The notes below the pieces were generated by a model, which was not told the DNA's origin, did no database searches, and saw only the letters and a program-made list of their open reading frames with translations. Below, piece after piece: positions 1 through 5,698 of a stretch of DNA of 5,698 nucleotides. Every line of letters starts with the position of its first letter. Within the stretch, counting starts at the first letter, position 1. The position numbers and the translations under genes are program-made. Origin of the DNA: an uncultured Planctomycetaceae bacterium (GTDB lineage Bacteria; Planctomycetota; Planctomycetia; Pirellulales; JACPPG01); the NCBI GenBank assembly GCA_945957305.1, contig CAMFLN010000263.1, positions 1-5,698 on the forward strand. Direction: 5' to 3'.

Positions 1-1
1 C

Positions 2-796
2 ACTGGCGCTGATCCGCGCAACCTGGCGCTGGATTCGTCTGGCAATCTTTATTCTTCGGTGCAGGGCGGAAATCGCAACGTCGTCAAGTTGGTTCCCCAG
101 CCAGGAACCAGTGTGCTGACGACCGTCGATTTCACATCGAGCATTGGCGGCGATGGTCCGGGGCAGATTCAGTTCTCAAACGGCAACTTGTACGTCGCGG
201 CCGATTTCTCGCGAACCATCTTTCGCTACAACGGTACCACTGGATTGTTGAACGGAGCCTTATCGGCCACCACGTCGTATAACATCCGCGCGATGGCGAT
301 CAACGGCGATACGCTGTACTACGAAGAGGCCTTTCAGAATCGCGTCCGCGAAACAAATCTCACACAAACTCCCTACGTGTGGAATACGCTCATCGAGGAC
401 CCCACGAACCTGGCCAAGGCGATCAACATGACGATCGGGCCCCTGGGGACGCTGGTCTTTGCCAACGCAAACAGCACTCTGGTCCAACAATACGCAAGCG
501 ACGGCACCTTCCTGGGTACATTGGCCGACGTGAAAATGTTCGACAGCACGCTCACCGGCGCTTGGGGAGTTCTCTACAGCGCCGCGCTCCATGAGTACTT
601 CGTCAGCGCCGGAAGTGAAGTCTTTGAATTGGACGTTCACGGGACGCTGCTGCATACCTACAGCAGTGGTTTGCTGCAGGTGGCCACGGGAATGGTGGTC
701 GTGCCCGAGCCGGGGGCCTGGATAACAGCCGCACTCGCGTTTCTCGGATTTATTGGAGTTCTGTGGCGCGGCCGCGGGCGGATAACTTCGCCGTAA
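2..796 (+). CDS. NHL/beta-propeller-like PEP-CTERM protein, 5' partial
   Basis: Probable secreted or surface protein, function unknown. The frame is open to the left edge: codons from base 2 read TGADPRNLALDSSGNLYSS and run into the GTG at 59, so that GTG is internal and the true start lies outside the window. About 264 residues are visible. At least four, perhaps five, blade-like repeats can be seen, each with a core of the type ALDSSGNLYSS, IQFSNGNLYVAA, MAINGDTLYY or MTIGPLGTLVFAN, followed by a segment like VVKL, IFRYN or VQQYASDG. This is the style of NHL/SMP-30-type propellers, which usually have six or seven blades, so one or more blades are probably missing upstream. The C-terminus is a PEP-CTERM signal: VPEPG, about 17 hydrophobic residues, then RGRGR. 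In PEP-CTERM proteins this tail is recognised by an exosortase; none is encoded here. The stop is TAA at 794-796. Family assignment is from repeat appearance; the sorting signal is much more certain than the propeller. Confidence 0.85.
   Translation, partial: TGADPRNLALDSSGNLYSSVQGGNRNVVKLVPQPGTSVLTTVDFTSSIGGDGPGQIQFSNGNLYVAADFSRTIFRYNGTTGLLNGALSATTSYNIRAMAINGDTLYYEEAFQNRVRETNLTQTPYVWNTLIEDPTNLAKAINMTIGPLGTLVFANANSTLVQQYASDGTFLGTLADVKMFDSTLTGAWGVLYSAALHEYFVSAGSEVFELDVHGTLLHTYSSGLLQVATGMVVVPEPGAWITAALAFLGFIGVLWRGRGRITSP
701..793 (+). other. PEP-CTERM sorting signal (coding segment)
   Basis: The final 31 codons of the first gene encode the three parts of a PEP-CTERM tail: VPEPG (codons from 701), a hydrophobic helix rich in A, L, F, I and G, and a basic cluster RGRGR just before the end. 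The order, the spacing and the position at the extreme C-terminus match the family pattern. In bacteria with this signal, the protein is exported, held by the helix, then processed by an exosortase. Confidence 0.88.
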
Positions 797-832
797 GCCG
801 CTGCCTGACATTTTCGACTTGCGTGGCGACGT

Positions 833-2239
833 TCAATTCGCCTGTAAGCGGGCCGCGAGCGACGCGAAGATGTTGTACATGGCGTCGAAATAGATTTCCG
901 CTTCGGCCACGGGCATCACCAGCGGCGGGCTGACGCGTAGAACTTTGCCCGCCAGCGGCCCCAGCAGATGAATCGCCCGACCCGATTCGTCGCCGAGATA
1001 ACAAGCTTCGACCGCGGCCACGGCGACTTGCGCCGCGGTAATCGGACCGACCGCCGCGCATTCCACTCCCCATACCACCCCTTCGCCACGCACTTGGGCG
1101 ACGCACGGCAGTTCCACGAGCTTCGACAAGCCGCGCTCGATGACAGCGGATAATTCCCGCGCTTGGGCCATGACGTCACGGCTCTCGAATTCGTCCAACG
1201 TCGCCAGGACCGCGGCGCTCGACAGCGGGTTGGCGCTCCAGGTGTCAGACGCCTCGCCATAGTGCATGGCGGCAAACAGATCTCCGCGCCCCACGGCGGC
1301 ACTGACCGGAATGCCGTTACCGAGGCCTTTTCCGAGCACCACGATGTCCGGCTCGACGCCATATTCCGTGAAAGCAAAGAGCGAACCGGTGCGGCCGAAA
1401 TTTGCCTGCACTTCGTCGAGAATGAACACAATGTCATTGTCACGACAGAAGCGTTCGAGCAGTTGCAAATATTCTTTCTGCGGATGATACGAGCCGCCGC
1501 CCCCTAAATAGGGTTCGGTGATCAAGCAGGCAATTCGCTCGCCAAACTCCTTGCGACAAGCCACCAGGTCTGCAATGTAAGGCGCCAAGTCCAACGGCTG
1601 CCGACGCCGCTCGATGCTGGCGCACTCTTCGCGCGGGAACCCGATGAAGCGCACCCGCGGATCACGCTCCGGATCGGTCTCGCAGCCTGTCACGGCGCCG
1701 GCCAATCCCTTTTTGCCATGAAACCCATAGCGCGTGGCAAGAATGATGTCTGCGCCGGGACGACGGTCGAGTGCCGCCCAGAGCGCCTTTTGAATGGCTT
1801 CGCTGCCGCTGGCCGCCCATAACACCTGGTCGCACCGTGCGCCGCCCGGCTGACTTTGCAACAGTGCCACAAGCCGTTCGCTCGCGCGCGTGTCCAGTTC
1901 CGTAATCGCGTTGTAAGCCGTCAACGGCGCCGCGGGGAAGAATTCGCCCGACGGTTCGAAGTTCCACATGCCCAGATATTCGATGACCCGCCGCCACCAC
2001 GCGGCCGGATTGTGCCCCAGGTTGGCAACCAGCACGCCTGAGCTGAAGTCGGCCAACATGCGCCCCTCAGGCGTCCAATGATACGCCCCGGCGCTGCGGT
2101 CGATGACCGCCAGGCTGGGCGTGAAGGTGCGTAGCGCGACGGGCTCGACAGCCGCCGCCCGGCGTCGCACCGCGTTCGACTGCTCCTCGCCACGGTGTTC
2201 AATCGCGCCGCCAAGCGCGAATTGCGAGACATGAGCCAT
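833..2239 (-). CDS. class-III PLP-dependent aminotransferase
   Basis: Cytosolic fold-type I PLP enzyme, 468 aa, in the usual range for class-III (acetylornithine/GABA/ornithine-type) aminotransferases. It should move an amino group between an amino donor and a keto or aldehyde acceptor; the substrate cannot be read from sequence. Visible landmarks: N-terminal substrate-side region with DFSSGVLVANLGHNP (about 64-78); phosphate-binding SGSEA (144-148); aromatic/His motif YGFHGKKG (171-178); TEPYLGGGG (241-249); PLP-ring Asp in ILDEVQ (D275, with Q278); Schiff-base lysine in LGKGLGNG (K304); and TWSANP (T333-P338). All expected catalytic positions are present. An Arg/Glu-rich stretch at about 187-215 looks like a subfamily-specific loop. 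The ATG at 2239 is preceded by GGAAG nine bases upstream. It lies 89 bp downstream of the oxidoreductase on the same strand, so probably in one operon, and converges with the PEP-CTERM gene. There is no signal peptide. Confidence 0.93.
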   Translation of the reverse strand: MAHVSQFALGGAIEHRGEEQSNAVRRRAAAVEPVALRTFTPSLAVIDRSAGAYHWTPEGRMLADFSSGVLVANLGHNPAAWWRRVIEYLGMWNFEPSGEFFPAAPLTAYNAITELDTRASERLVALLQSQPGGARCDQVLWAASGSEAIQKALWAALDRRPGADIILATRYGFHGKKGLAGAVTGCETDPERDPRVRFIGFPREECASIERRRQPLDLAPYIADLVACRKEFGERIACLITEPYLGGGGSYHPQKEYLQLLERFCRDNDIVFILDEVQANFGRTGSLFAFTEYGVEPDIVVLGKGLGNGIPVSAAVGRGDLFAAMHYGEASDTWSANPLSSAAVLATLDEFESRDVMAQARELSAVIERGLSKLVELPCVAQVRGEGVVWGVECAAVGPITAAQVAVAAVEACYLGDESGRAIHLLGPLAGKVLRVSPPLVMPVAEAEIYFDAMYNIFASLAARLQAN

Positions 2240-2248
2240 GAAAGATTT

Positions 2249-2253
2249 CTTCC
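2249..2253 (-). promoter_or_regulatory. ribosome binding site of the aminotransferase
   Basis: Read on the minus strand, GGAAG (followed by AAA) lies nine bases upstream of the ATG at 2239. It supports that start over ATGs in other frames nearby. Confidence 0.5.
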
Positions 2254-2302
2254 ACTGATTGGATGTCTGGATTTCGAACGAATGTCAAAGCTGCTCTGGG
2301 AA

Positions 2303-2321
2303 GGGCGCTCGCCGCGCGCCC
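2303..2321 (-). other. GC-rich intercistronic hairpin
   Basis: A perfect 6-bp stem, GGGCGC (2303-2308) with GCGCCC (2316-2321), encloses a 7-base loop. On the minus strand it starts seven bases after the oxidoreductase stop codon (TGA, 2329-2331) and is extended by two possible G-U pairs. What follows on that strand is TTCCC, not a U-tract, so it is more likely an mRNA-stabilising or partial-termination structure than a full intrinsic terminator. On the plus strand it is followed by CCTTTTC, but no plus-strand gene ends nearby. Confidence 0.35.
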
Positions 2322-2328
2322 CCTTTTC

Positions 2329-3624
2329 TCAGCGATTCACGCGCCCCGCGTACAGCACTTCTGGCTTTTCCTGCCCGGGCGTGAGTAACACAAGACCTCC
2401 GAGCGCGTGATCGACCTCGACAACGCAATTGGGCTTTCCCTTTGCGTGGCAAGCGAGAATCGCTTCCATGGCCTGCACCGCGGCGACCGTCTGTCGATCG
2501 GCCCCCACATCATTGTATGCTAGGCCGCGCGCCGCTTGCAGCCGGTCGTCGCGCGCCGCCGCGGCGCCGCCAAACTCCACCGTCGCGACCTCGCGAGCAA
2601 AGCGTTCCAAAACCTCCAGGCCGTAACCGCGCTGCGAGCGCACCCCCCACGGTTCGAGAAACGTGCCGTTGTAATGATTATTTATCGTGATTTTCCGTGC
2701 CAGCGGCGTCCGTCCTTCAACCGTGCATTCCACGCCTCGTTTCCGGCTATGAGCGTTCCACACACCATTATCGAAGCGGAATTGCACTTCTTGTTCGACA
2801 TAGCCGGGGAAATTATCAGGCGTGACCCAACTGGTATGAATGTCGAAGGCCGCCTCGCGCCCGCTTTCATACCTGTAAACCAATCGCAACTGAGTAGAAT
2901 CCCAGGTTGTGCCGTCAGCGGGTCCAACGATGCCACGCTGCCCGGTGCAACTCACACTGCTTAACCGGCCGCCAAAGGTGTAATCGATCAACTTGATGTA
3001 ATGCACCGCTACGTAAGTGCCGGGGTTCCGCCCGTGGATCCATTCGGCGAACTGCCCGCCGGAAATGCTCTTCGGTTCGAGCAATGTGCAATAGCCGTTA
3101 TTGACGTGCCGCAGTTCCTCATCGGCCACGAGCGTGCGCAGTTTCTTGTGGTCGGGGTCGAGCAGCTTGTGATACACCACTTTGGCCAGCACGCCGTGTT
3201 GGCGGGAAAGTTCCTCCAGCTGGTCAAGCTCCTGCAGCGAAAGCACCGAGGGTTTTTCGATCAACACGTGCTTGCCCGCGGTCAGCGCCGCTTGGGCCGC
3301 GGCAAAATGGCGGTCGTCCGGCGTAGCGATGCAAACAAAATCGACGTCAGTGGTCAGCAGCTGATCAATGGCGCCCGGTTCATGGAAACTGGCAAAAGCA
3401 GGAAGAGCCCCTGCGGACGAACTCGCGAGCGCCGCGGCGCGCTTGCCGGTGCGGCTGGCCACGGCGGCCAACTGCACGTCGCAGACGCCGAACGCTGGAT
3501 CGTAGATGCCGTGCTGCGCAACTTCGAAAAAGGGGCGGTACGTCTCGTCGAAGATCATGCCGAGTCCGACCATCCCCGCGCGTAACCGATGTTGTGAGAT
3601 CGAAGCAGTAGTGGGAGGTGTCAT
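2329..3624 (-). CDS. Gfo/Idh/MocA family oxidoreductase
   Basis: Probable cytosolic NAD(P)-dependent dehydrogenase/reductase acting on a sugar, cyclitol or related polyol; 431 aa, somewhat longer than the typical 330-400. The N-terminal Rossmann domain (about 15-145) begins with AGMVGLGMIF, carries FVCIATPDDRH (96-105, nucleotide-binding strand) and the family hallmark EKP in HVLIEKPSVLS (E123, K124, P125), K124 being the expected catalytic lysine. The C-terminal alpha/beta substrate domain includes VHYIKLIDY (207-215) with the expected His at 208. The Asp normally four residues before that His is Tyr204 here, a departure from IolG-type enzymes. There is no signal peptide or Tat motif, unlike many exported planctomycete members. 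The ATG at 3624 lacks a clear Shine-Dalgarno sequence, but it sits about 14 codons before the first Rossmann strand, so any downstream start would cut into the fold. Probably first gene of an operon with the aminotransferase, and divergent from the TIM-barrel gene. Confidence 0.93.
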   Translation of the reverse strand: MTPPTTASISQHRLRAGMVGLGMIFDETYRPFFEVAQHGIYDPAFGVCDVQLAAVASRTGKRAAALASSSAGALPAFASFHEPGAIDQLLTTDVDFVCIATPDDRHFAAAQAALTAGKHVLIEKPSVLSLQELDQLEELSRQHGVLAKVVYHKLLDPDHKKLRTLVADEELRHVNNGYCTLLEPKSISGGQFAEWIHGRNPGTYVAVHYIKLIDYTFGGRLSSVSCTGQRGIVGPADGTTWDSTQLRLVYRYESGREAAFDIHTSWVTPDNFPGYVEQEVQFRFDNGVWNAHSRKRGVECTVEGRTPLARKITINNHYNGTFLEPWGVRSQRGYGLEVLERFAREVATVEFGGAAAARDDRLQAARGLAYNDVGADRQTVAAVQAMEAILACHAKGKPNCVVEVDHALGGLVLLTPGQEKPEVLYAGRVNR

Positions 3625-3783
3625 GGGAACGGCAAGTGCGGCGGGGACTGAGGGGAGGATAGCCCCTTAAAATATCAGCCGCGCCGTCGCAATGCATCCC
3701 CCGGGCCTGGGGCCACTGTTTGGGGGCGCCGCGCGGCCTACGGCTTGTGCTCCGGCAACGTCGGCCACACAATGTCCGCTTCA

Positions 3784-3803
3784 CGCTGTGCCTTTGCACG
3801 GCG
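3784..3803 (+). other. leader hairpin upstream of the TIM-barrel gene
   Basis: CGCTGTGC (3784-3791), a CTTT tetraloop and GCACGGCG (3796-3803) form an 8-bp stem with one G-U pair. It ends 41 bases before the ATG at 3845. No U-tract follows, so it is not a terminator. A role in the 5' leader is possible but unproven, and short stems like this arise by chance in GC-rich DNA. Confidence 0.25.
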
Positions 3804-3831
3804 CACCCGCACGTTCGCCCCCGGACGGATT

Positions 3832-3838
3832 GGAAAGG
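3832..3838 (+). promoter_or_regulatory. ribosome binding site that sets the TIM-barrel gene start
   Basis: GGAAAGG lies six bases before the ATG at 3845. It favours this start over the in-frame ATG at 3692, which has no comparable site and would add 51 low-complexity residues with no resemblance to the family. Confidence 0.6.
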
Positions 3839-3844
3839 CTTTGC

Positions 3845-4864
3845 ATGACCAGCAGTGACGCACCAGGCGTAATCCTCAGTGCCTTCGCCGACGAGGCCGC
3901 TAATCAGAAAACCGCGGTCCAGCAGTTTTCCGCATTGGCCGCACTGGGGCTGCAATACTACAGCATTCGCTTTATCGACGCCGGCAGCGGCATCAAGAAC
4001 GTCATGAAGCTGACGCTAAAGGAGATTCAGACCATCCGTCACCTGGAGGATGAGTATGGTCTGAACGTGGCATCGCTCGGCTCGCCGATTGGCAAGGTCA
4101 AGCTGGTCGACCAAGACGATGGAACCAAGAACGCGTTCGTGCCCTTCAAGAAATACCTGGAAAAGGACGTCAAGAAAGCCTGCGACCTGGCCCATGCGTT
4201 CGAGACGAAATTAATTCGCGGCTTCTCGTTTTATCCTCCGAAGGGGGATGATCCGCGCAAACATCTGGCCCAGGCTGTCGACCAGCTAGGGCAGATCGCC
4301 GAGACTTGTCACCGCTCGGACTTGACCTTCGGCCTAGAGATCGAGGCCAACCTGGTCGGCCAAACGGGGCAGCTCATGGCCGAGATCCATCGCAAGGTGA
4401 ACCACCCGGCAATGGTTCTGATCTTTGACGCCGCGAATATCCTGTGCCAAGGCTATTCGACGGTGGATACCTACGAACAATACCTGGCAATGAAGCCGGC
4501 GATCGGCTGGATGCACATCAAGGATTATCAGCATCCGCGCCCCCCCGCGAAGCAAGGGCATGTCGACGAGGACGCGCTGAAGCACTTTGTCCCTGTCGAA
4601 ATCGGCCACGGCGCCCACGAATGGATCCTGCGCGATTTCCGCGAAGGGCTGCCGAAGCTCACCGCGCAACTGCGCCGCCGCGGCATACCGGGTGTATTCC
4701 TGGACATGGAGCCCCACGTCAAAGGCGGGGGGCAGTTTGGCGGCTTCAGCGGGCCCGATGGTCTTGGCGTGGCGCTGCGCAGCCTGTGTCGGGTGCTCGA
4801 CTTCGCCAAGATCGGCTACCACATCCGCGATTTCGACGACATACGCGCCGCCCGCGGATTTTGA
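3845..4864 (+). CDS. sugar phosphate isomerase/epimerase family protein (xylose-isomerase-like TIM barrel)
   Basis: A 339-aa protein of the AP-endonuclease-2/xylose-isomerase-like TIM-barrel superfamily, which includes IolE/IolI-type inosose enzymes, sugar epimerases and some lyases acting on keto-sugars. The reaction here is not identifiable. Evidence, numbered from the ATG at 3845: an N-terminal strand VILSAFADEA (9-18); LGLQYYSIRF (34-43), in the place of the family's G..~iE strand; then likely divalent-metal ligands in the usual order: E165 or E167 in FGLEIEAN, D195 in LIFDAAN, H224 in the hallmark WMHIKD (222-227), and E289 in FLDMEPH. No signal peptide, so probably cytosolic. The start is set by GGAAAGG six bases upstream; the frame extends to an ATG at 3692, but the extra segment is Pro/Ala-rich and not family-like. 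Divergent from the oxidoreductase and aminotransferase, which suggests a shared sugar or cyclitol pathway. The stop TGA is 9 bp from the convergent gene's stop. Confidence 0.88.
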   Translation: MTSSDAPGVILSAFADEAANQKTAVQQFSALAALGLQYYSIRFIDAGSGIKNVMKLTLKEIQTIRHLEDEYGLNVASLGSPIGKVKLVDQDDGTKNAFVPFKKYLEKDVKKACDLAHAFETKLIRGFSFYPPKGDDPRKHLAQAVDQLGQIAETCHRSDLTFGLEIEANLVGQTGQLMAEIHRKVNHPAMVLIFDAANILCQGYSTVDTYEQYLAMKPAIGWMHIKDYQHPRPPAKQGHVDEDALKHFVPVEIGHGAHEWILRDFREGLPKLTAQLRRRGIPGVFLDMEPHVKGGGQFGGFSGPDGLGVALRSLCRVLDFAKIGYHIRDFDDIRAARGF

Positions 4865-4873
4865 AGAGCACGC

Positions 4874-5665
4874 CTAGCGCAGCGGCGTCGGCAAGAATTC
4901 ACCGGCGTAGCCGACGAGTTGCAACTTGCTCCGCCGTGCCAGCCGGCCCGAGGCGTCGAATTCCTCCGATTCGTGCGCCACGACGCCCCCCGGGACATCC
5001 AGGCTTGACCAGAGCTTGGTGCGTGTGATGCCGCCCGCATGAGTATGCACGACACGTAACTCGGCCGCCTGGCGATGCCGTCGCATCAGGCGAATCGCAC
5101 GCGAAAGTTTGACTACTTCCACCTGCGTCTGAGAAACGATGTCCCCTGTCTCGCGATTGTAGGTGGTGCTTTCGCGTCGCAGCACATAAGGCGAGACGCG
5201 GTCCGAATACCACGTCTTCGTCACGATGCGTCCACTGGGAGTCGCCGATTCGGCCTGTTCGATGCGGCACGCAACCTCAGCGCCGGCAACTGTGACGGAG
5301 TCTTCTCCCAGATCCGTCACAGTGGTTTCGCGCTCAGGTGCTTCCGCATGCCAGCCTTGCGTCATGAGTCGAGGTTCGGAGGGCAACTGCTTGCCGGCCA
5401 CGTCGACCGTCGCTTCGACTTTCAAGGTCACGCCGTCGTCACTCACACCGGACAACGTTGTCCGGGTGTGCGCGATGCTGGTCGTAATCGTCTTGCCATC
5501 AGCGTCGAAAGTTTCCGTGATCAAACTGATCTTCTTCCAACTGCCCGGACGAAAGCGCCCCCAGGGGTGTTTGGCGCGCACGGCCACGGCGTCGGCAGCA
5601 ACCTCGCCGGGCGCATGGCGAACGTCCGCGATCAGCAGCCCGCCCGCAAGCAGGACTGCCACCAT
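4874..5665 (-). CDS. secreted or membrane-anchored protein of unknown function with internal repeats, probably 5' partial
   Basis: I do not recognise a named family; it resembles exported proteins I associate with planctomycetes. The first ATG (5665) starts directly in a hydrophobic segment, MVAVLLAGGLLIA, and the frame stays open upstream as Lys-Leu-Leu through 5674, after which only adapter sequence follows. The true start is therefore probably lost just beyond the contig, giving a normal signal peptide or anchor with Lys in the n-region. The mature part is predicted beta-rich. A segment at about 150-187 (KTWYSDRVSPYVLRRES...) is similar to one at about 217-254 (KLWSSLDVPGGVVAHES...), each with W.S..V, a Gly/Pro turn, V.., ES, an aromatic-Asp/Asn, and a basic/polar strand. 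A weaker copy starts at W35 (WGRFRPGSWKK...ETFDADGK). VTVAGAEVACRIE (124-136) precedes the first strong copy and carries the only Cys (C133). Convergent with the TIM-barrel gene at 9 bp; no functional link is evident. Confidence 0.75.
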   Translation of the reverse strand: MVAVLLAGGLLIADVRHAPGEVAADAVAVRAKHPWGRFRPGSWKKISLITETFDADGKTITTSIAHTRTTLSGVSDDGVTLKVEATVDVAGKQLPSEPRLMTQGWHAEAPERETTVTDLGEDSVTVAGAEVACRIEQAESATPSGRIVTKTWYSDRVSPYVLRRESTTYNRETGDIVSQTQVEVVKLSRAIRLMRRHRQAAELRVVHTHAGGITRTKLWSSLDVPGGVVAHESEEFDASGRLARRSKLQLVGYAGEFLPTPLR

Positions 5666-5676
5666 AAGCAGCTTAC

Positions 5677-5698
5677 CTGTCTCTTATACACATCTGAC
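5677..5698. other. Nextera/Tn5 library adapter remnant (not genomic)
   Basis: Bases 5677-5695 read CTGTCTCTTATACACATCT, an exact copy of the synthetic 19-bp Tn5 mosaic end used in tagmentation libraries. The next three bases, GAC, match the Read 1 (i5) side adapter. Natural IS50 outside and inside ends differ from this hybrid sequence, so a real transposon end is unlikely. Genomic sequence should be taken to end at about 5676. Confidence 0.96.

Larger units (their letters stand above)
3625..3844. promoter_or_regulatory. divergent intergenic region, probable promoters for both directions
   Basis: This 220-bp stretch separates two divergent genes, so promoters for the oxidoreductase/aminotransferase pair (-) and the TIM-barrel gene (+) should lie here. 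The only AT-rich patch in an otherwise GC-rich spacer is TTAAAATAT at 3667-3675, which offers a -10-like TAAAAT on the plus strand or TATTTT on the minus strand. I found no convincing -35 partner for either, nor a clear operator palindrome. The plus frame is open from an ATG at 3692, but that segment encodes a low-complexity Pro/Ala-rich stretch and I treat it as untranslated leader. Confidence 0.4.

Noticed and set aside
3..31. Direct repeat CTGGCGCTG at 3-11 and 23-31
   Set aside because: Nine bases, two copies only, within a coding frame rich in Ala/Leu codons; easily due to chance.
260..811. 183-codon minus-strand open frame opposite the PEP-CTERM gene
   Set aside because: Antisense shadow with Arg/Gly/Pro-rich, family-less translation; the plus-strand frame carries the repeats and the sorting signal.
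3001..3585. 194-codon plus-strand open frame opposite the oxidoreductase
   Set aside because: It is fully antisense to a gene with clear family motifs and has no recognisable domain; long antisense frames are expected in GC-rich coding DNA.
3692..3844. 51-residue N-terminal extension of the TIM-barrel protein from the ATG at 3692
   Set aside because: The extension is Pro/Ala-rich and not family-like, no ribosome binding site precedes 3692, and GGAAAGG lies six bases before the ATG at 3845.
4846..4887. CGCCGC/GCGGCG inverted repeat across the convergent stop codons as a shared terminator
   Set aside because: The arms are 30 bases apart, the sequence is low-complexity GC, and no U-tract follows on either strand.
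4444..5028. 194-codon plus-strand frame spanning the end of the TIM-barrel gene and the convergent gene
   Set aside because: Out-of-frame shadow with Arg/Pro-rich translation, crossing the stop codons of two well-supported genes.
5677..5695. End of a natural Tn5/IS50 transposon
   Set aside because: The sequence is the hybrid mosaic end engineered for tagmentation, not the natural outside or inside end, it lies exactly at the contig edge, and it is followed by adapter bases GAC.

Overview
This is a GC-rich bacterial window that is almost entirely coding, with five protein genes and no RNA genes, insertion sequences, CRISPR arrays or phage genes that I can see. The gene types point to a planctomycete (Planctomycetota, perhaps Pirellulales-like): a beta-propeller protein with a PEP-CTERM sorting signal, a Gfo/Idh/MocA oxidoreductase beside a xylose-isomerase-like TIM barrel, and a secreted protein of a style I associate with planctomycetes. 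The taxonomic call is inference from content; no marker gene is present.

Layout. Positions 2-796 (+) are the 3' end of a secreted NHL/beta-propeller-like protein ending in a PEP-CTERM signal. Convergent to it, 36 bp away, is a class-III PLP aminotransferase (833-2239, -). Upstream of that on the same strand, after an 89-bp gap holding a GC-rich hairpin, is a Gfo/Idh/MocA oxidoreductase (2329-3624, -). The two minus-strand genes are probably cotranscribed, oxidoreductase first. A 220-bp divergent intergenic region separates them from a sugar phosphate isomerase/epimerase-like TIM barrel (3845-4864, +). Convergent to that, only 9 bp away, is a secreted or membrane-anchored protein of unknown function with internal repeats (4874-5665 and beyond, -).

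The last 22 bases (5677-5698) are not genomic. They are the synthetic 19-bp Tn5 mosaic end plus GAC from the Nextera-type library adapter. Read into the last gene, the adapter creates an in-frame stop just upstream of its first ATG, so that gene looks complete when it is probably missing its true start.

How the genes may work together. A sugar or cyclitol dehydrogenase, an aminotransferase and a sugar-isomerase-type TIM barrel in one locus would fit oxidation of a hydroxyl to a ketone, transamination to an amine, and isomerisation or epimerisation of the same kind of substrate. That is a hypothesis: no substrate-defining signature was recognised. I see no clear evidence of a previously undescribed system. 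The most useful observations are the adapter artefact, the enzyme trio, and the oxidoreductase's departure from the usual Lys/Asp/His active site.
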